Shown: one piece after another, positions 29,280 through 37,721 of the stretch | How positions within the stretch are numbered: the stretch's first letter is position 1 | Layout of the letters: every line of letters starts with the position of its first letter | Source of the DNA: Herbaspirillum autotrophicum | Lineage (GTDB): Bacteria; Pseudomonadota; Gammaproteobacteria; Burkholderiales; Burkholderiaceae_D | NCBI RefSeq assembly: GCF_001189915.1 | Contig: NZ_LFLS01000001.1 | Location: 248,001-312,000 of the forward strand | Reading direction: 5' to 3' | DNA: 64,000 bases | The notes under the pieces: model-generated | Databases searched by the model: none | What the model was told of the DNA's origin: nothing | The model's input: only the letters and a program-made list of their open reading frames with translations | Program-made: the position numbers and the translations under genes

Positions 29280-30602
29280 ATGAAAAGCATCAAACGACTC
29301 ATGCTGGTCGCTGCTACCGCAGCCAGCCTGTTGGCGCCGGCCTTGCCGGCAATGGCGCAAGCCAATGATCAGTTCATTGCGATTCCGAGCTATCGGGTTG
29401 GCCCCTACGGCACCAATGGCCAGTCGTATTACGGCGGTTATGTCGACTACCTCAATTACGTCAATCTCAAAGAGGGCGGCGTCAACGGCGTCAAGCTGTC
29501 GTGGGAAGAGTGCGAAACCGAATACAACAACGCCAAGGGCGTCGAGTGCTATGAACGGCTGAAGGGCAAGAATCCAATTACCAAAGGCACTGCCATCAAC
29601 TCGATGGCGACCGGCATTTCTTACGCGCTGATCGACAAGAGCGTGGAAGATAAAGTGCCGCTGCTGATGATGGGCTACGGTCGTACTGATGCCGTCGATG
29701 GCTCGGTATTCCCTTATGCCTTCCCGCTGGTGACTACTTATCAGATGCAGGTGTCGGCCATCGTCAAATATCTGACCAGCAAAAACAATGGTTCGCTGGC
29801 CGGCAAGAAAATCGTGTTCCTGTATCACGATTCGGCCTATGGCAAAGAACCTATCGTAGCGCTGGAAGCGGAAGCCGCACTGGGCAAGTTCAAGGTAGTG
29901 CAGATTCCGGTCGCGCATCCGGGTAACGAACAGGGCGCACAGTGGCTCAAGATCCGTCAGGAAAATCCGGATTACGTGATTTTCTGGGGCTGGGGCGTGA
30001 TGAACCAGACCGCGTTGAAAGCAGCGCAAAAGGTTGGCTTCCCGCGTGATCGCATCATCGGTTCCTGGTGGGCCGGTTCGGAAGAAGACACGATCCCTGC
30101 CGGTGACGCCGCCAAGGGTTACATGAGCGCAACCTGGAACGTATCGGGCAAAGGCGTGCCGCTGATCGCTGATATCGAAAAAGTCGTGTACGGCGCCGGC
30201 AAGGGCAATGTGCAAGACAAGAGCAAGATCGGTTCGGTGCTGTACAACCGCGGCGTCTCCGCAGCCATCGCTACGGTAGAAGCAATCCGTACTGCGCAAA
30301 CCAAGTTCGGCAAGGGCAAGGTCATGAGCGGTGAAGATGTGCGCTGGGGTCTGGAAAATCTGAACATTACCAACGCTCGTCTGCAACAACTCGGCGCTAC
30401 CGGTCTGCTGCCTGAAATCAAGACTTCGTGCGAAAACCATGAAGGTTCGGGCAAGGTCAAGATTCAGCAATGGGATGGCACCAAGTGGGTGTTGATCTCG
30501 GATTGGATCGAAGGCAACAAGAACCTGATTCACCCATTGTTCAAGGCATCTGCCGCCAAGTATGCAAAAGAAAAGGGCATTACTCCAGCCTGCATGAAGT
30601 AG
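29280..30602 (+). CDS. LIV-type periplasmic substrate-binding protein
   Basis: The 440-residue secreted protein has a clear Sec signal peptide (residues 1-26, ending AMA). The mature protein begins around QANDQFIAIPSYRVGPYGTNGQ and has the two-lobed type I periplasmic-binding fold seen in Leu/Ile/Val-type binding proteins. A strong AAAGGAGA site precedes it. The protein is longer than LivJ/LivK (about 370 residues), as in the group of binding proteins paired with acyl-CoA ligases. The ligand is not deducible from sequence. Confidence 0.92.
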   Translation: MKSIKRLMLVAATAASLLAPALPAMAQANDQFIAIPSYRVGPYGTNGQSYYGGYVDYLNYVNLKEGGVNGVKLSWEECETEYNNAKGVECYERLKGKNPITKGTAINSMATGISYALIDKSVEDKVPLLMMGYGRTDAVDGSVFPYAFPLVTTYQMQVSAIVKYLTSKNNGSLAGKKIVFLYHDSAYGKEPIVALEAEAALGKFKVVQIPVAHPGNEQGAQWLKIRQENPDYVIFWGWGVMNQTALKAAQKVGFPRDRIIGSWWAGSEEDTIPAGDAAKGYMSATWNVSGKGVPLIADIEKVVYGAGKGNVQDKSKIGSVLYNRGVSAAIATVEAIRTAQTKFGKGKVMSGEDVRWGLENLNITNARLQQLGATGLLPEIKTSCENHEGSGKVKIQQWDGTKWVLISDWIEGNKNLIHPLFKASAAKYAKEKGITPACMK

Positions 30603-30607
30603 GCATT

Positions 30608-30641
30608 GGCGCCGGCGCAGATATGCGCCGGCGCCTTTTTT
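30608..30641 (+). terminator. Strong hairpin terminator inside the transporter operon
   Basis: A perfect 12-bp GC-rich stem (GGCGCCGGCGCA / TGCGCCGGCGCC) with loop GATA is followed by six T. It starts six bases after the binding-protein stop and precedes the LivF-type gene. Partial termination here would raise binding-protein mRNA over the downstream genes. Confidence 0.9.
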
Positions 30642-30698
30642 CAGCGGCAGGCACGTGACGCCGCAGCGTAAATACAGCAAGGCATAGTCGGAGCAGAC

Positions 30699-31502
30699 AT
30701 GGGTACAGCACTCAATATCAACAATATCGAAGTCATTTACGATCACGTGATCCTGGTACTCAAGGGGGTCTCGCTGGCGGTGCCGCAAGGCAAGATCGTG
30801 GCCTTGCTGGGCGCCAACGGCGCCGGCAAAAGTACTACGCTGAAAGCGATTTCGAATCTGCTGTCGGCAGAACGTGGCGATGTCACCAAGGGCAGCATCG
30901 AATTCAACGGTGAACGGGTCGATCAACTGACCCCGAATGATCTGGTCAAGCGCGGCGTGATTCAGGTGATGGAAGGCCGGCATTGCTTTGGCCATCTGAC
31001 GGTGGAAGAAAACCTGCTGACCGGCGCTTACACCCGCAATATCAGCAATGCGGAAGTGAAGCAGGAGCTGGAAAAAATCTATGACTATTTCCCGCGCCTC
31101 AAAGTGCGGCGTAAATCGCAGTCGGGTTATACCTCCGGCGGCGAACAGCAAATGACCGCGATTGGCCGCGCCATGATGGCCAAGCCGTCCATGATTTTGC
31201 TGGACGAGCCATCGATGGGATTGGCACCGCAAATCGTCGAAGAAATTTTTGAAATCGTCAAAGATCTGAACACCAAGGAAAACGTCTCGTTCCTGTTGGC
31301 CGAACAAAACACCATGGTGGCGCTGCGTTACGCCGATTTCGGCTACATCCTCGAAAACGGCCGGGTGGTCATGGAAGGCGTGGCCAATGATCTGGCCAGC
31401 AATGAAGACGTCAAAGAGTTTTATCTGGGCGTGTCGGCGGCAGGGCGCAAGAACTTCCGCGACATGAAGTTCTATCGGCGCAGAAAACGCTGGCTGGCCT
31501 GA
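30699..31502 (+). CDS. LIV-type ABC transporter ATP-binding protein (LivF-like)
   Basis: The 267-residue ATPase has Walker A GANGAGKST, signature region TSGGEQQMTAIGRAMMA and Walker B MILLDEPSMGLAP, all intact. It is the second ATPase of the cluster. It carries a C-terminal tail rich in basic residues (NFRDMKFYRRRKRWLA) beyond the usual LivF end. The start follows CGGAGC. It lies downstream of the internal terminator, so it may depend on read-through or an unseen promoter. Confidence 0.93.
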   Translation: MGTALNINNIEVIYDHVILVLKGVSLAVPQGKIVALLGANGAGKSTTLKAISNLLSAERGDVTKGSIEFNGERVDQLTPNDLVKRGVIQVMEGRHCFGHLTVEENLLTGAYTRNISNAEVKQELEKIYDYFPRLKVRRKSQSGYTSGGEQQMTAIGRAMMAKPSMILLDEPSMGLAPQIVEEIFEIVKDLNTKENVSFLLAEQNTMVALRYADFGYILENGRVVMEGVANDLASNEDVKEFYLGVSAAGRKNFRDMKFYRRRKRWLA

Positions 31503-31621
31503 GTACCAACCACTGACCGGGTGGCGCGCCGCAGGTTCGCAACCGATTGCGGCCGGTGCCGCTGGCCTGCGTGCAGACCGCATCCAACAACGTAACTCCA
31601 GTTCACGCTCACAGGTTTTTC

Positions 31622-32875
31622 ATGGCCGATACTTTTGACTCTCTTGAAACACGCGATCCGCAGCAGCGCGAGGAAGCTTTGTTTCAGCAATTGCCGCATT
31701 TGCTGAAACGGACGCAGCAGGCGCCGGGCTGGGCCCGGATTCTGGAATCGGTGACGGCAGCCGATATCACCGACCGCACGGCACTGGCGCGATTGCCGGT
31801 GACCCGCAAGTCGGATCTGAAGGATTTGCAGGCGCTGGATGCACCGTTCGGCGGCATGACGACTACGCCGCCGCGGGAATTGCGGCGTCTGTTCGTGTCG
31901 CCGGGACCGATCTTCGATCCTGAGGGTCACGGGCAGGACTGGTGGCGCTTTGCACGGCCAATGACGGCGCTGGGCTTGCGCGCCGGGCATATCATCCAGA
32001 ATTGTTTTGCTTACCATTTCACACCGGCCGCGTTCATGGTCGAAGGCGGCGCCGCCAAAGTCGGCTGTGCGGTGATTCCGGCCGGCATCGGCCAGACCGA
32101 ACTGCAAGTGCAGGCCATCGCCGCATTGCGCCCCGATGCGTACGTCGGCACGCCGTCATTTTTGAAGATCATTATCGAAAAAGCGCAAGAAAGCGGTACG
32201 GACATCAGCAGCTTGCAACGCGCACTGGTGAGTGCAGAGGCGTTGCCGCCATCGCTGCGCAGCTGGTTTCACGCGCACGGCATACCCCATGTGCTGCAAC
32301 TGTATGCATCGGCCGATATCGGCAATATTGCGTATGAATCCTTGAGTGACGGTCAGGTCAATCCCGGCATGATTCTGGATGAAGAGCTGATTCTGGAAAT
32401 CGTGCGTCCCGGCACCGGAGATCCGGTGGCGGCCGGCGAAGTCGGCGAAATCGTGGTCACTTCATTCAATCCCGATTACCCGCTGATCCGTTTCGGTACC
32501 GGCGACCTGTCGGCGGTATTGCCCGGCATCTCGCCCTGCGGGCGCACCAATACCCGCATCAAGGGCTGGATGGGACGCGCCGACCAGACCACCAAGGTGC
32601 GCGGCATGTTCGTGCATCCTTCACAGGTGGCGGAAGTGGTGCGGCGTCACGCCAGCATTCTCAAGGCGCGACTGGTGGTCAGCGGTGAAATGGCCAGCGA
32701 CATCATGACCTTGCACTGTGAAACTGCCGATATGCCGACTGCGGTGGCGCAGATGGCGGCGATTGCCGACAGCGTGCGCGATATCACCAAGTTGCGCGGT
32801 GAAGTACGGTTTGTCGCTGCAGACAGTCTGCCGAATGACGGCAAGGTCATCGAAGACGCCCGCAAATACGAATAA
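31622..32875 (+). CDS. Phenylacetate-CoA ligase-family (PaaK-like) AMP-binding protein
   Basis: The 417-residue adenylate-forming enzyme resembles the PaaK group, with a phosphate-binding-like FVSPGPIFDPEG segment (replacing the SSGTTG of PaaK), QLYASADIGNIAYES, and the C-terminal TRIKGWMGRADQTTKVRGMFVHP. The change in the P-loop-like motif could affect ATP handling. ATG 31622 is the start; the frame also opens at 31547, but those 25 residues are not family-like. It is the second ligase of the ABC cluster, supporting a carboxylic-acid substrate. Confidence 0.85.
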   Translation: MADTFDSLETRDPQQREEALFQQLPHLLKRTQQAPGWARILESVTAADITDRTALARLPVTRKSDLKDLQALDAPFGGMTTTPPRELRRLFVSPGPIFDPEGHGQDWWRFARPMTALGLRAGHIIQNCFAYHFTPAAFMVEGGAAKVGCAVIPAGIGQTELQVQAIAALRPDAYVGTPSFLKIIIEKAQESGTDISSLQRALVSAEALPPSLRSWFHAHGIPHVLQLYASADIGNIAYESLSDGQVNPGMILDEELILEIVRPGTGDPVAAGEVGEIVVTSFNPDYPLIRFGTGDLSAVLPGISPCGRTNTRIKGWMGRADQTTKVRGMFVHPSQVAEVVRRHASILKARLVVSGEMASDIMTLHCETADMPTAVAQMAAIADSVRDITKLRGEVRFVAADSLPNDGKVIEDARKYE

Positions 32876-32895
32876 AAACGTTTTCCAGGCCGTGC

Positions 32896-33123
32896 TTACT
32901 TGCGTTGCACGGTCTTGATCACGGTAATGCGGGTAATCAGAAAGTCATCTTCGACCACTTGCCGGAACGGTGTGCCGATCACATTGAAGCCGGGACCGCC
33001 ATCGTCGTACCAGACGGTGGCGATGGCATCAAACTCCACTACACCCATGCCCAGCATCTGCGCCGACAGTACGAATTGCGCGCCTTCCCGCTGGCGTTGT
33101 ACGATTGCTTCCAGTTTTGTCAT
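32896..33123 (-). CDS. Small conserved-looking protein of unknown function
   Basis: The 75-residue protein (start MTKLEAIVQRQREGAQFVLS) has no signal peptide or membrane helix and is predicted mixed alpha/beta, with VVEFDAIATVWYDDGGPGFNVIG in the middle. AGGAATATCAAG upstream of ATG 33123 is a good ribosome site. I do not recognise the family. It runs opposite to the PaaK-like gene, with the two stops about 20 bases apart, and diverges from the small-RNA/ppiD promoter region. Confidence 0.6.
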   Translation of the reverse strand: MTKLEAIVQRQREGAQFVLSAQMLGMGVVEFDAIATVWYDDGGPGFNVIGTPFRQVVEDDFLITRITVIKTVQRK

Positions 33124-33188
33124 CTTGATATTCCTGTTTTGCGAGTAATGTCGCGACTTGCATCGCGGATTGCCTGCGGGCAGCATCG

Positions 33189-33217
33189 GTGACGATGCCG
33201 GCCGCTCTGTGTATAAT
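33189..33217 (+). promoter_or_regulatory. Sigma-70 promoter of the candidate small RNA
   Basis: GTGACG (33189-33194), a 17-base spacer and a perfect TATAAT (33212-33217). The expected start is near 33224. No start codon with a ribosome site follows within the transcript that would end at the 33313-33339 terminator. Confidence 0.65.
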
Positions 33218-33223
33218 GACGCG

Positions 33224-33339
33224 CGGGCATGAATGCTATGTAGAACAGCGGGCATGCCTCAGCGATGTAGAAGAGCGGATGTGTCCGCTCCGCCAGTATT
33301 TGTATTGCATGGGGCGAACGCAAGTTCGCCTTTTTTCTT
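33224..33339 (+). ncRNA. Candidate small RNA (or long attenuated leader) upstream of ppiD
   Basis: A short unit of about 114 bases runs from a good sigma-70 promoter to a perfect intrinsic terminator. Within it, GCGGGCATG...ATGTAGAA occurs twice as an imperfect ~25-27-base direct repeat (33223-33245 and 33248-33272). A 7-bp hairpin GAGCGGA/TCCGCTC follows, then the terminator. No convincing ORF is present. It could be a trans-acting Hfq-type RNA, a leader that attenuates ppiD (start 33412), or a decayed tRNA-like remnant. I do not recognise it as a named RNA family. Confidence 0.5.
33313..33339 (+). terminator. Intrinsic terminator before ppiD
   Basis: GGCGAAC and GTTCGCC form a 7-bp stem closed by a GCAA tetraloop, followed by TTTTTTCTT. 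Its position 70 bases before the ppiD start shows that transcription from the upstream promoter is meant to stop, or be regulated, here. Confidence 0.85.
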
Positions 33340-33411
33340 ATGTACGCGTTGTCCGGTATTATCCGGGCGAATGCGCGCTCATTGACTGTTTTTGTTCGTG
33401 ATTGGCAGACC

Positions 33412-35343
33412 ATGTTTGATTTTATCCGTACTCATCAGCGCTTGATGCAATTTTTGTTGCTGCTGTTTATTTTTCCTTCGTTCGCTTTTTTCGGCCTGGA
33501 AGGGTATAGCCGCTTTTCCGATGGCGACAATGCCGTGGCCAAGGTGGCCGGTCAGACCATCACCAAGGAAGAACTGGACGCCGCTCAGCGCCAGCAACTG
33601 GAACGCATGCGTCAGATGTTCGGCGGCCAGTTCGACGCCAAGATGTTCGATACGCCGGAAGCCAAGCGCGCCGTGCTCGACAATCTGATCGCACAACGTG
33701 CGCTGGGAGCCGAAGTCACGCGTGACAAGCTGGCCGTATCGGATCAGGTATTGCAGCAAAGCATCATGCAAATCCCGGGTCTGGTGAAGCCAGACGGTAC
33801 TTTCGACAATGAACAGTACAAGGTCTTGCTGGCCGCTCAGGGCATGAACCCCAAGGGTTACGAAGCCAGCCTGCGCCGCGACATGGCCTTGCAGCAACTC
33901 AACAGCGCGATTCAGGCCACTGCATTTGCGCCGAAGACCGTGGCTGGCCGCCTGTCCGATATCAATGATCAGGAACGCTCGGTACAGGAATTGCAATTCA
34001 AGGCGGCATCGTTTGCCGGTCAGGTCAAGATCACTGACGACATGCTCAAGGCCTATTACGACAAGAATGCCAGCCAGTTCGAAGTGCCGGAACAGGCCAA
34101 GGCGGAATACGTGATTCTGGACAGCGCCGCCGTAGCGGCACAGATCAGCGTCAGCGATGCCGATATCAAGTCTTACTACGATCAGAACCAGAAGCAGTAT
34201 TCGACCGACGAACAACGCCGCGCCAGCCATATCCTGATCGCCGTCAAGAAGGATGCACCGGCGGCCGACAAGGCAGCTGCCAAGGCCAAGGCCGAAGGTT
34301 TGCTGGCGCAGGTGCGCAAGAATCCGGCTGATTTTGCCAAGCTGGCCAAAGCCAATTCGCAAGATCCGGGCTCGGCTGAGCAAGGCGGCGATCTCGGTTA
34401 CTTCGGCAAGGGCGCAATGCTGCCGGCATTCGAAGATGCTGCCTTCAAGCTCAAGCAAGGTGACATCAGCGACGTCGTCGAATCCGACTACGGTTATCAC
34501 ATCATTCAGGTCACCGGCATCAAACCGGCTGCTGCCAAATCGCTGGATGAAGTCAAAGGCGAAATCGGTGCTGAAATCAAGAAGCAACTGGCGTCCAAGA
34601 AATATGCCGAACTGGCTGACATTTTCAGCAACACCGTGTACGAACAGGGCGACAGCCTGAAGCCGGTGGCGGACAAGCTGAAGCTGAAAATCGAAACTGC
34701 CGATGGCTTGCATCGCCAGCCGAATCCGGCACTGGCAGCGACCGTGCCTTACAACAATCCGGCGTTCCTCAAGGCCTTGTTCACGGATGACGTAATCAAG
34801 AGCAAGCACAATACGGAACCGGTGCAGGTTGCGCCAAGCGTATTGATGGCTGGTCGTATCGTGGAATACAAGCCGGTCACCAAGCGGCCGTTCGACGATG
34901 TCAAGAACATCGTGCGTGAGCGCGTGACACTGACGGAAGAAATGGCGCTGGCGAAAAAAGCCGGTGAAGCCAGGCTGGCAGAACTCAAGGCCAAGGATGA
35001 CAGCGCCGGTTTCGGTGACGTCCGCATCGCTTCCCGCGTCAAGACGCAGGGTTGGAATCAGGATGCATTCCTGGCCGTGATGAAGGCAGATACGGCCAAG
35101 TTGCCAGCCTATACCGGCGTCGAAGTGCCGGGTCTGGGTTACAGCGTATTCCGCATCACCAAGGTGGCGCAGCCGGCTGCTCCTGACGCGGCCCGTCGCA
35201 AGACCGAGCAGGAACAGATTGCCAATACGCTGGCACAACAGGAAATGCTGGCCTATGTGGCCTACCTCAAGGAACAGGCCAAGGTCAAAATCCTCAAGGG
35301 TGGTGAAGCATTGGTCGGCAAGAGTACTGAGCCGGCCAACTGA
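33412..35343 (+). CDS. ppiD: Periplasmic folding chaperone PpiD (SurA/parvulin type)
   Basis: PpiD is an inner-membrane-anchored periplasmic chaperone near the Sec exit. From ATG 33412 the product has 643 residues: MFDFIRTHQRLMQFLLLLFIFPSFAFFG anchor, an N-terminal SurA-like helical domain, and a parvulin domain at about residues 265-360 (RRASHILIAVKKD ... FAKLAKANSQDPGSAEQGGDLGYFGKG). A long C-terminal region follows. An upstream ATG at 33340 is in frame but overlaps the terminator region and lacks the family N-terminus. A strong terminator follows. Confidence 0.93.
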   Translation: MFDFIRTHQRLMQFLLLLFIFPSFAFFGLEGYSRFSDGDNAVAKVAGQTITKEELDAAQRQQLERMRQMFGGQFDAKMFDTPEAKRAVLDNLIAQRALGAEVTRDKLAVSDQVLQQSIMQIPGLVKPDGTFDNEQYKVLLAAQGMNPKGYEASLRRDMALQQLNSAIQATAFAPKTVAGRLSDINDQERSVQELQFKAASFAGQVKITDDMLKAYYDKNASQFEVPEQAKAEYVILDSAAVAAQISVSDADIKSYYDQNQKQYSTDEQRRASHILIAVKKDAPAADKAAAKAKAEGLLAQVRKNPADFAKLAKANSQDPGSAEQGGDLGYFGKGAMLPAFEDAAFKLKQGDISDVVESDYGYHIIQVTGIKPAAAKSLDEVKGEIGAEIKKQLASKKYAELADIFSNTVYEQGDSLKPVADKLKLKIETADGLHRQPNPALAATVPYNNPAFLKALFTDDVIKSKHNTEPVQVAPSVLMAGRIVEYKPVTKRPFDDVKNIVRERVTLTEEMALAKKAGEARLAELKAKDDSAGFGDVRIASRVKTQGWNQDAFLAVMKADTAKLPAYTGVEVPGLGYSVFRITKVAQPAAPDAARRKTEQEQIANTLAQQEMLAYVAYLKEQAKVKILKGGEALVGKSTEPAN

Positions 35344-35387
35344 GATTGACGCCGGCCACGCCCATGGCGTGGCCTGGCAGTCTGGAG

Positions 35388-35416
35388 TGCCCATCGTTGC
35401 GATGGGCATTTTTTTT
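35388..35416 (+). terminator. Intrinsic terminator after ppiD
   Basis: TGCCCATC / GATGGGCA stem with GTTGC loop and eight T. The rest of the 236-base gap to the next start (35580) shows no gene. Confidence 0.9.
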
Positions 35417-35579
35417 GCCCCGCCAGTTTGTCCGCAGCGCAGTGCCGGCCCCCGGCCCGCGCCATATCTGCAACATTGGCTGGTTTTATTTCCCCCGTTG
35501 CGCCGGGCTGATCGTAGAATGTGTTTCACCATCCGCATTCAATGCGATATGCGGTTTAACCGAATTGACGCAAGTACCC

Positions 35580-36347
35580 ATGCCAGCCCCCGTCCTGATC
35601 ATCCATACCGGCGATCCCAACGAAGAACTGAAAAGTGCCTACGGCAGCTATGCCGCACAACTCCAGCGTGCCGCCGGATTAAGTGATGACGAGGCCGAAA
35701 CCATTTGTGTGTTTCAGGGCGATTGCCTGCCGCCGCCGCAAGCTTATCGGGCGGCGCTGATTACCGGTTCGCCGACCATGGTCACCGATCAGCTGGACTG
35801 GAGCGAGCGCGCGGCCGAATGGTTGCGTCACGCTGCAGCACAGGGCTTGCCGATGTTCGGCATTTGTTACGGTCACCAGTTGTTATCCCACGCGTTTGGC
35901 GGCACGGTCGGTTATAACCCGGCCGGACGCGCTGCCGGTACCATGGCGGTGCAGAAGCTGGCCGCCGCTGCCGGCGAAGCCTTGCTGCACGAGACGCCAG
36001 ATGTTTTTCCGGCGCACATGCTGCATACCCAGGCAGTATTGCAACCGCCGTGCGGGGCGACCGTGCTGGCCAGTTCGCCGCTTGATCCGCATCACATGCT
36101 GCGCCTGGCGCCGCATATTTTTTCGGCGCAGTTTCATCCGGAATTTTCTCCTGAATTCGTGCGCGCGCATTTATCGTATTACGCCGAAACTTACCTTGGC
36201 AACGGCATCGATGCAATCGCCATGCGCGAGCAGGTCAGCGCGACACCACAATCGGCCGGTTTGCTGCGCCGGTTCTTGCAACTGCATGGTCGCCATGCGG
36301 TTGCCAATGCCGCCACAAGCGCGGCGACAAGCACCGCCGAAAGCTAA
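35580..36347 (+). CDS. Class I glutamine amidotransferase-like protein (GMP-synthase domain type)
   Basis: The 255-residue protein has the class I GATase fold with nucleophile Cys96 in MFGICYGHQLLSHAFGG and the catalytic HPEF near residue 183. It is a stand-alone GATase of the type annotated as GMP synthase (glutamine-hydrolysing) domain protein. No synthase domain is attached, so its acceptor is unknown; some relatives hydrolyse gamma-glutamyl compounds. ATG 35580 removes about 78 residues of non-family upstream frame. It converges on tesA, the stops overlapping by four bases. Confidence 0.85.
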   Translation: MPAPVLIIHTGDPNEELKSAYGSYAAQLQRAAGLSDDEAETICVFQGDCLPPPQAYRAALITGSPTMVTDQLDWSERAAEWLRHAAAQGLPMFGICYGHQLLSHAFGGTVGYNPAGRAAGTMAVQKLAAAAGEALLHETPDVFPAHMLHTQAVLQPPCGATVLASSPLDPHHMLRLAPHIFSAQFHPEFSPEFVRAHLSYYAETYLGNGIDAIAMREQVSATPQSAGLLRRFLQLHGRHAVANAATSAATSTAES

Positions 36348-36994
36348 CGCACGCTCAGCAGGGGCTTGAGATGCGGCCAGACATTGTCGAGCAACTGTGG
36401 TTGTGCCTGCTCATTGGGATGCATGCGGTCAGCCTGGAACATGGCTGGCTGGTCGGCAATACCCTGCATGAAAAACGGCACCAGCGCGGCCTTGTATTGT
36501 TTGGCGGCAGTCGAAAACAATTGTGAAAACTGGTTGGCATAGTCGGCGCCGTAATTCGGCGGGATCTGCATGCCGACCAGCACCACCTTGGCCTTGGCCG
36601 CTTTCGACATGCTCAGCAAGGCGTCCAGGTTGGCGCGGGTGGCGCTCAGTTGCAAGCCGCGCAAGGCATCATTGGCGCCCAGCTCAATGACGACGATATC
36701 CGGATTGTGCTTGCTCAGCAGCGCCGGCAGGCGGGTTTTGCCGCCAATGGTGGTTTCGCCGCTGATGCTGGCATTGACCAGCGTGGCATCGATTTTTTGC
36801 TGTTGCAACCGTTGTTGCAGCAGTGCCACCCAGCCGCTGCCGCGCGTCAGACCATATTCGGCGGACAGACTGTCGCCGAGCACGAGCACGGTTTTTGGTG
36901 CAGAATAAGCGCTCGCTGCAATCAGCAACAGCACCATGCCGATTGCCACCCGCCACACGTTGTTCAACCTTACCGCATATTCTGCAGACTGCAT
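36344..36994 (-). CDS. tesA: Arylesterase / multifunctional lysophospholipase TesA-type GDSL hydrolase
   Basis: The 216-residue secreted SGNH/GDSL hydrolase has a signal peptide (about residues 1-31, ending AYS) and the GDSLSAEYGL block. Also present are the oxyanion residues in the IELGANDALRGLQ block and the catalytic DxxH in DRMHPNEQAQ. E. coli TesA cleaves acyl-CoAs, esters and lysophospholipids in the periplasm. The ATG at 36994 has AGAGGAA at good spacing. It diverges from the ybbA-type gene exactly as in E. coli, and the two start codons overlap. Confidence 0.92.
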   Translation of the reverse strand: MQSAEYAVRLNNVWRVAIGMVLLLIAASAYSAPKTVLVLGDSLSAEYGLTRGSGWVALLQQRLQQQKIDATLVNASISGETTIGGKTRLPALLSKHNPDIVVIELGANDALRGLQLSATRANLDALLSMSKAAKAKVVLVGMQIPPNYGADYANQFSQLFSTAAKQYKAALVPFFMQGIADQPAMFQADRMHPNEQAQPQLLDNVWPHLKPLLSVR

Positions 36995-37712
36995 GCCTGA
37001 TTCCTCTTCTGTTACCGACAACATTCCTGCCATCGAAGTTACCCGCCTCGGCAAACGCGTTGCCGATGCTGCCGCACCGGCCACCGACATCAGTGCTGCC
37101 GGCGAGCTGGTGATCTTGCAAAACATTGATTTTACAGTGCAGTCGGGCACTACGCTGGCAATCGTCGGTGCCTCGGGGTCCGGCAAATCCACCTTGCTCG
37201 GTTTGCTGGCCGGGCTCGATACGCCATCCTCCGGCAGCGTCAAGATTGACGGCGTCGATATCTTCGCGCTGGATGAAGATGGTCGCGCCGGTTTGCGCAA
37301 GAACCGGCTTGGCTTTGTGTTTCAGTCGTTTCAGTTGCTGGGGCATTTGAACGCGCTGGAAAATGTCATGCTGCCGCTGGAATTGCGCGGCGACAGCGAA
37401 GCCAAAAGCAAGGCGCAGCGCATGCTGGAGCGCGTCGGCCTTGGCAGCCGGGTAAAACATTATCCGAAGTACCTGTCGGGCGGCGAGCAGCAACGGGTGG
37501 CGCTGGCGCGGGCATTTGTGACCGAGCCGCCGCTGTTGCTGGCCGATGAACCGACCGGCAGTCTCGATGCGGCCACCGGCGAAGCCGTGATTGCGCTGAT
37601 GTTTGAATTGAACCGTGAGCGCGGCTCGACGCTGGTGCTGGTGACGCACGATGCCTCGGTGGCGGCACGCTGCGCCAAGACCATCACGATTGCCGCCGGC
37701 AAGATCGTCTGA
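36993..37712 (+). CDS. ybbA: ABC transporter ATP-binding protein (YbbA/LolD-like)
   Basis: The 239-residue ATPase of the MacB/LolD-like group has Walker [10 protein letters not shown], signature [15 protein letters not shown] and Walker [13 protein letters not shown]. The divergent link to tesA matches the E. coli ybbA-tesA arrangement. The partner permease gene (ybbP) expected downstream is missing here. The ATG at 36993 lacks a ribosome site and ATG 36936 upstream is in frame; I prefer 36993 because its product starts [21 protein letters not shown]. Confidence 0.85.
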   Translation: MPDSSSVTDNIPAIEVTRLGKRVADAAAPATDISAAGELVILQNIDFTVQSGTTLAIVGASGSGKSTLLGLLAGLDTPSSGSVKIDGVDIFALDEDGRAGLRKNRLGFVFQSFQLLGHLNALENVMLPLELRGDSEAKSKAQRMLERVGLGSRVKHYPKYLSGGEQQRVALARAFVTEPPLLLADEPTGSLDAATGEAVIALMFELNRERGSTLVLVTHDASVAARCAKTITIAAGKIV

Positions 37713-37721
37713 GCCGTTGCT

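Noticed and set aside
28587-31583. A 998-codon minus-strand open frame across three transporter genes
   Set aside because: The plus strand encodes recognised LivM, binding-protein and LivF-type proteins; the long antisense frame is a GC-codon-bias shadow without any family motif.
33379-35538. A 719-codon minus-strand frame over ppiD
   Set aside because: Shadow of the ppiD coding strand; no recognisable domains or ribosome site.
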